Positions 5,980-9,661 of a DNA stretch of 9,661 nt are shown in pieces. Both the position numbers and the translations under genes were made by a program. The notes below the pieces were generated by a model. The model saw only the letters and a list, made by a program, of their open reading frames with translations. It was not told the origin of the DNA and ran no database searches. This DNA is from an uncultured Alphaproteobacteria bacterium (GTDB taxonomy: Bacteria; Pseudomonadota; Alphaproteobacteria; Rs-D84). Position 1 is the first letter of the stretch. Each line of letters starts with the position of its first letter. The stretch is from assembly GCA_947304085.1 (NCBI GenBank), contig CAMZAC010000014.1:1-9661 (forward strand), in the 5' to 3' direction.

Positions 5980-7275
5980 ATGAATAATTGCGAAACAATT
6001 TTTGCGTTGTCCAGCGCACACGGCAAAGCCGGTGTATCTGTTATCAGAATCAGTGGAAACGATTTGACTTCATTATTTGAACGCATAATAAATAAAAAAG
6101 AACACAATGCGCGCCATGCTTATTATACACGATTTATTGACGATACTGGTGATTTGATTGATAATTGTATTTCTGTTTATTTTAATGCACCCTATTCCTT
6201 TACTGGCGAAGATGTTATTGAAATTTATTCACATGGTGCCCCTGCGGTTATAAATAAAATCTTTGATTGGTTGCGTCTACACCAATGCAGAATCGCAGAA
6301 CGTGGTGAATTTTCACGGCGCGCATTTTATAACAATAAAATGGATTTAACCGATGTTGATGGTTTGATTGCCTTGCTTGATGCACAAACAGACAAACAGC
6401 GTCAATCTGCCCTGCGTTCTATGACTGGTGCCGATTCGAAAATATATACCAATTGGCGCAATCAAATGATCGAAATATCTGCGTATGCAGCGGCTATATT
6501 AGATTATGCTGAAGATGACCTGCCAAAAAACATTGACACAAAAATTATAGATAAAACAAAAAATCTTTTATCAGAATTGAAAAATGCTGTTGATGGATTT
6601 CGTGGAACACGCGCACTGCGTAATGGTTTTAATATCGTTTTGGTTGGCGAAACCAACGTTGGCAAATCATCTATATTTAATAAATTGGTTGGTTTTAATC
6701 GTGCCATAGTTTCTGATATTGCCGGCACAACACGTGATGTTGTATCCCAACAGATCGAAATTGATGGGTATCTAGTCAATCTATCGGACACAGCAGGAAT
6801 CCGGGACGCAACTGATACGATTGAAAAAATTGGAATTGAAAGAACCCATAACGAAATCGAAAACGCTGATTTGGTAATACATGTATATAATGAAATACCA
6901 AAAGAAATAAACGAAAATGAAATAACTGTTATAAACAAATCAGATTTAATTAAAAATAAAACAAATAAAAATGTCATCTATACATCTGTTAAAACAAATG
7001 ACGGTTTTGATAAACTGATGACCGCAATCAAGGACAAAATGCACGAATTGATGGGTAGCGCGGAATCACGTGTTGCGATCAATGAAAGAACATACGAATT
7101 ATTAAATAATGCAATCAAAGAACTAGATATCGCAACAATTGAATACAGCGGTAATTATGATATTTTTGCGGAACACGTTCGCCACGCAGCAGATTTTATT
7201 GGAAAAATCTTAGGCATAATAACAACCACAGAAATCGCCGATGCAACATTTTCAAGATTATGTTTGGGAAAATAA
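5980..7275 (+). CDS. mnmE: tRNA uridine-5-carboxymethylaminomethyl(34) synthesis GTPase MnmE
   Basis: MnmE with MnmG installs the (carboxymethyl)aminomethyl group on U34 of tRNAs reading two-codon-box codons. Its 431 residues contain the N-terminal tetrahydrofolate-binding domain (ETIFALSSAHGKAGVSVIRISG, 5-26; SFTGED, 73-78; GEFSRRAF, 109-116). A helical domain follows, with an inserted Ras-like G domain: G1 GETNVGKSS (223-231), G2 TTRD (250-253), G3 DTAG (270-273) and G4 NKSD (319-322). The C-terminal SRLCLGK retains the functional Cys428 of the family's C-x-GK end. It is 20-odd residues shorter than E. coli MnmE, mainly because of a shortened stretch between G3 and G4. The ATG is 3 nt after the ruvA stop with only a weak Shine-Dalgarno, so translation is probably coupled. 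It ends just before a terminator. Confidence 0.96.
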   Translation: MNNCETIFALSSAHGKAGVSVIRISGNDLTSLFERIINKKEHNARHAYYTRFIDDTGDLIDNCISVYFNAPYSFTGEDVIEIYSHGAPAVINKIFDWLRLHQCRIAERGEFSRRAFYNNKMDLTDVDGLIALLDAQTDKQRQSALRSMTGADSKIYTNWRNQMIEISAYAAAILDYAEDDLPKNIDTKIIDKTKNLLSELKNAVDGFRGTRALRNGFNIVLVGETNVGKSSIFNKLVGFNRAIVSDIAGTTRDVVSQQIEIDGYLVNLSDTAGIRDATDTIEKIGIERTHNEIENADLVIHVYNEIPKEINENEITVINKSDLIKNKTNKNVIYTSVKTNDGFDKLMTAIKDKMHELMGSAESRVAINERTYELLNNAIKELDIATIEYSGNYDIFAEHVRHAADFIGKILGIITTTEIADATFSRLCLGK

Positions 7276-7281
7276 AGTCAT

Positions 7282-7313
7282 AAAAAATCCCCACAGATGG
7301 TGGGAATTTTTTT
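7282..7313. terminator. Bidirectional intrinsic terminator between mnmE and the ligase operon
   Basis: An inverted repeat with stem 7282-7294 / 7300-7312 and loop AGATG contains TCCCCAC paired with GTGGGAA. One C/A mismatch (7289/7305) sits inside the stem, which is flanked by A-runs on the left and a run of seven T on the right. It follows the mnmE stop by 6 bp and lies 17 bp beyond the stop of the convergent acyl-CoA ligase gene. It can therefore terminate both directions. Confidence 0.8.
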
Positions 7314-7330
7314 ACAATCTACAAAATAAT

Positions 7331-8911
7331 TTATTCTTTTCTGTCCGGATATTTTCCATCTATCAAATTCTGACGAACGACATGATGTTTTACTTTTTGC
7401 GTACTGGTTGTTGGCAAATCTTCCGTTGTCATCGCAAAGTGTGTCACCCATTTATAAGATGCGACTTTTTTATTTGCCTCTGCGACTGCTGCTGACAATT
7501 TTTCCATTGTCATGTCTGGTGAAACCTGGAACACAGCATATGTGACAGTTTTATCTTTGACTTTGTGTTCAAACACAGCGACATTCTTCACACCATCTAT
7601 ATTCATATATAATGCTTCCAATTCATCTGGATAGACGTTTTTACCAGAATCTAAAACGATAACTTGTTTCTTACGACCTGCAAAATGCAATTCACCATTT
7701 TTATCCATAAACACCATATCGCCAGTATTAAAGAACCCACGATCATCAAAAACTTCCGCATTTACTTCAGGATTATTTAGATACCCACCAAACACCTGAT
7801 GCCCACGCAACCACAAAACACCAACACCATTTTCATCTTTATCACGAATTTCGCATTCGTTATTTGTTGTTGGCGCACCAACAGAATACGCTAATCTTTT
7901 GCTGGTTGGTTTGGAAATGCAAATTGGTCCGACCGTTTCAGTTAAACCATATCCCTGAATAAATGCCAACCCAAGCGATTCATAAAAGTTTTCGACTTCT
8001 GGTTTCGTAGCAGCCCCACCAGCAATCAGTAATCTGGCACGACCACCAAATATTTCAAGCAATGGTTCTTGGACTTTGCGAACAAAGAACGATAATCCCA
8101 TATCTTGCAAGGTTTTTTGGTTATTCAAAATGAACGAAGCAACCCGCCATTTTTTCTGGATCTTCATATTATCTATGATTTTATTACGGAACAATTCCCA
8201 TATACGCGGAACCGCAGGTATAACATGTGGCTTGAAAGTCTTGAAATCGTCCAGAATATATTTTGGGTTTATGGTTGGCTGTAAAACCAAACCACCCCCA
8301 AAATGTATAGTCGCCAAAATACCAATCGAAAAACCAAATATATGATAAAGTGGCAAAAAACCATACATAATATCACCAGAATGATAATATTCAGACATAT
8401 CTTCCAATGAATTTGCACATTCTATCAAATTAAAATGTGTTAATGGAACAACCTTTGGTGTCCCCGTTGAACCAGATGTAAATGACATCATTGCCACATC
8501 TGTAGATTCAGATGGGAACGCACGTAAATCGTAATCTATATTTCCATCCTTTCTTGTTATATCAAAGAAGATAAATTTGTTTGTTTTATAAAAGAACGAA
8601 GGTTCAGCACAAACGAATTTACATCCTGCTATTTCTGCCATATTATCATATTCAAACGGTGTCAAATTCGTATCTAACATTAAAACGACCCCACCTAAAT
8701 ACCATATTGCAAACAATGTCAACGGGAACTGTGGCAAATTATGAGACAACACCCCAACAACATCGCCCTCTTTTACACCAGCATCACGCAAAGTTGTAGC
8801 ACGAGCACGTACTTGAGACAGGAATTGAGAATAAGTAATCCCTTCGCGAACCAAGAAAAGATTCTCTGGCCATTGATTTGCTGCATTTTCTAATTTTTGA
8901 TACATATTCAT
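7331..8911 (-). CDS. AMP-dependent acyl-CoA synthetase (long-chain fatty-acid-CoA ligase-like), paralogue 1
   Basis: This is a complete 526-residue member of the ANL adenylate-forming superfamily, which activates a carboxylic acid as acyl-AMP and transfers it to CoA. Motifs in order are the P-loop SFTSGSTGTPK (143-153), LPLYHIFGFSIG (186-197), GGAATKPEVENFY (298-310), the adenine-binding YGLTETVG (321-328), TGD (396-398), the hinge motif GRKKQVIVLDSGKN (412-425) and the catalytic C-terminal Lys506 in LPTTSTQKVK. In the last motif Gln replaces the Gly of the usual GK. The hinge form and overall pattern fit fatty-acyl-CoA ligases of the FadD type, but chain length and acceptor (CoA or ACP) cannot be read from the sequence. 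AAAAGG lies 10 nt before the ATG. A second ATG two codons on is a possible alternative start. It lies 22 bp downstream of a 75%-identical paralogue, in the same operon. Confidence 0.9.
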   Translation of the reverse strand: MNMYQKLENAANQWPENLFLVREGITYSQFLSQVRARATTLRDAGVKEGDVVGVLSHNLPQFPLTLFAIWYLGGVVLMLDTNLTPFEYDNMAEIAGCKFVCAEPSFFYKTNKFIFFDITRKDGNIDYDLRAFPSESTDVAMMSFTSGSTGTPKVVPLTHFNLIECANSLEDMSEYYHSGDIMYGFLPLYHIFGFSIGILATIHFGGGLVLQPTINPKYILDDFKTFKPHVIPAVPRIWELFRNKIIDNMKIQKKWRVASFILNNQKTLQDMGLSFFVRKVQEPLLEIFGGRARLLIAGGAATKPEVENFYESLGLAFIQGYGLTETVGPICISKPTSKRLAYSVGAPTTNNECEIRDKDENGVGVLWLRGHQVFGGYLNNPEVNAEVFDDRGFFNTGDMVFMDKNGELHFAGRKKQVIVLDSGKNVYPDELEALYMNIDGVKNVAVFEHKVKDKTVTYAVFQVSPDMTMEKLSAAVAEANKKVASYKWVTHFAMTTEDLPTTSTQKVKHHVVRQNLIDGKYPDRKE

Positions 8912-8933
8912 TTTGTGCTAACCTTTTATTTCT

Positions 8934-9661
8934 TTATTCATGTCTGTTTGTATATTTTCCATCAATCAACCATTGACGAACAACATGATGTTTAATTTTT
9001 TGTGTGCTGGTCACCGGCAAATCATCAGTCGTCATAGCAAAATGTGTCACCCATTTATATGACGCAACCTTTTTGTTCTTTTCTGCTACTTCTTTTGCTA
9101 ATTTATCCATCGTCATATCTTCTTCAACAGAAAACACACCGTATGCAACAGTTTTACCTTTGACTTCGTGTTCAAATACAGCAACGTTTTTCACGCCATC
9201 TATTTCCATAAACAGCGCTTCCAATTCATCTGGATAAACATTTTTGCCAGAATCTAAAACTATTACTTGTTTTTTGCGTCCAGCAAAATGATATTCTCCG
9301 TTTTTATCAATAGATACCATATCCCCTGTGCAGAAGAAACCGTTTTTATCAAAACATTCTTTGTTTGCCTCTTCATTATTCATATAACCACCGAATACTT
9401 GGTCACCACGAACCCACAACATGCCGATACCATTTTCATCAGCGTTACGTATTTCACAGCAACTGCCCCCAAGAGGTGCTCCAAAAGCAAAAGGAACACG
9501 TTTTTTAACCGGTTTAGAACAACAGATTGGTCCGACTGTTTCTGTCATACCATACCCTTGAACAAATGCGACACCAAGCTTGTTGTAAAAGTTTTCAACT
9601 TCTGGTTTTGTTGCCGCACCACCTGCAACCATGCAACGCACACGTCCACCAAACACAGAAT
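8934..9661 (-). CDS. AMP-dependent acyl-CoA synthetase, paralogue 2, partial (C-terminal part; N-terminus beyond right edge)
   Basis: About 242 C-terminal residues of a second ANL-superfamily ligase are visible. The reading frame runs open into the right edge. The motifs present are GGAATKPEVENFY, YGMTETVGP, the TGD of FFCTGDM, GRKKQVIVLDSGKN and the C-terminal catalytic Lys in LPVTSTQKIK, followed by the family end. Aligned by eye without gaps to paralogue 1 over 239 residues, it differs at 60 positions (about 75% identity). The hinge and C-terminal subdomain are almost unchanged, and most divergence lies before the TGD motif. A GTG at 9656-9654 could be mistaken for a start but is an internal Val: paralogue 1 aligns through it. 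It is the upstream gene of the pair, so the operon promoter lies outside the window. This copy is richer in Cys than its partner (7 against 2 in the compared region). Confidence 0.9.
   Translation of the reverse strand, partial: SVFGGRVRCMVAGGAATKPEVENFYNKLGVAFVQGYGMTETVGPICCSKPVKKRVPFAFGAPLGGSCCEIRNADENGIGMLWVRGDQVFGGYMNNEEANKECFDKNGFFCTGDMVSIDKNGEYHFAGRKKQVIVLDSGKNVYPDELEALFMEIDGVKNVAVFEHEVKGKTVAYGVFSVEEDMTMDKLAKEVAEKNKKVASYKWVTHFAMTTDDLPVTSTQKIKHHVVRQWLIDGKYTNRHE

Noticed and set aside
6504..6977. Open frame of 157 codons antisense to mnmE
   Set aside because: It lies wholly opposite the MnmE G domain; its hydrophobic composition is the expected shadow of AT-rich coding sequence.
9654..9656. 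GTG as the start codon of the right-hand ligase gene
   Set aside because: It aligns with the interior of paralogue 1 (just before FGGR at residue 288) and the frame stays open to the window edge, so it is an internal Val codon of a truncated gene.
1..9661. Mobile elements, CRISPR arrays, tRNA/rRNA genes, defence genes
   Set aside because: No transposase, integrase, regularly spaced repeats, tRNA-like sequences or defence domains are seen; gene-free stretches are all under 90 bp.

Overview
The window is AT-rich, gene-dense bacterial chromosome made almost entirely of housekeeping genes. It most likely comes from a low-GC, probably host- or gut-associated alphaproteobacterium. The clues are an alphaproteobacterial-type SecB, mltA divergent from secB (in many Alphaproteobacteria mltA lies beside secB), a DUF721/DciA protein, MnmE, and a YebC beginning SGHSKWHNIQHKKG. 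The taxon is inferred from gene content only. Genes are intact under the standard bacterial code. The ten visible stops are nine TAA and one TAG.

Layout. Positions 1-4024 are all minus strand and read right to left: mltA (lytic transglycosylase), dciA (replicative helicase loader candidate), ruvC (Holliday junction resolvase), a 12-helix MFS-like transporter, then recA, whose C-terminus runs off the left edge. mltA/dciA overlap by 17 bp, dciA/ruvC are 1 bp apart and ruvC/MFS 41 bp apart, so these four look like one transcription unit. recA follows after 68 bp and has its own candidate promoter, overlapped by an inverted repeat that could be an operator. From 4025, secB is read rightward from a good sigma70-type promoter and ends at a bidirectional terminator shared with the convergent yebC (minus strand). 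yebC is divergent from a ruvA-mnmE operon (plus strand), and ruvA has a near-consensus promoter. mnmE ends at a second bidirectional terminator facing two tandem paralogous acyl-CoA-synthetase-type genes on the minus strand. The upstream paralogue is cut by the right edge.

Functional themes. Recombination and repair are represented by RecA, RuvC and RuvA (RuvB is not in the window), with DciA on the replication side. The other themes are protein export (SecB), peptidoglycan turnover (MltA), tRNA wobble-uridine modification (MnmE), regulation or translation (YebC) and fatty-acid activation (the two ligases). ruvC is about 2.8 kb from ruvA, unlike the usual yebC-ruvC-ruvA-ruvB cluster, so the ancestral locus appears rearranged.

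I found no mobile element, CRISPR array, tRNA, rRNA or clearly novel system. No gene-free stretch exceeds 89 bp. The points most worth a second look are the dyad over the recA promoter, substitutions in RecA loop L1, the tandem ligase pair with cysteine enrichment in one copy, and the Asp at +2 of the MltA lipobox.
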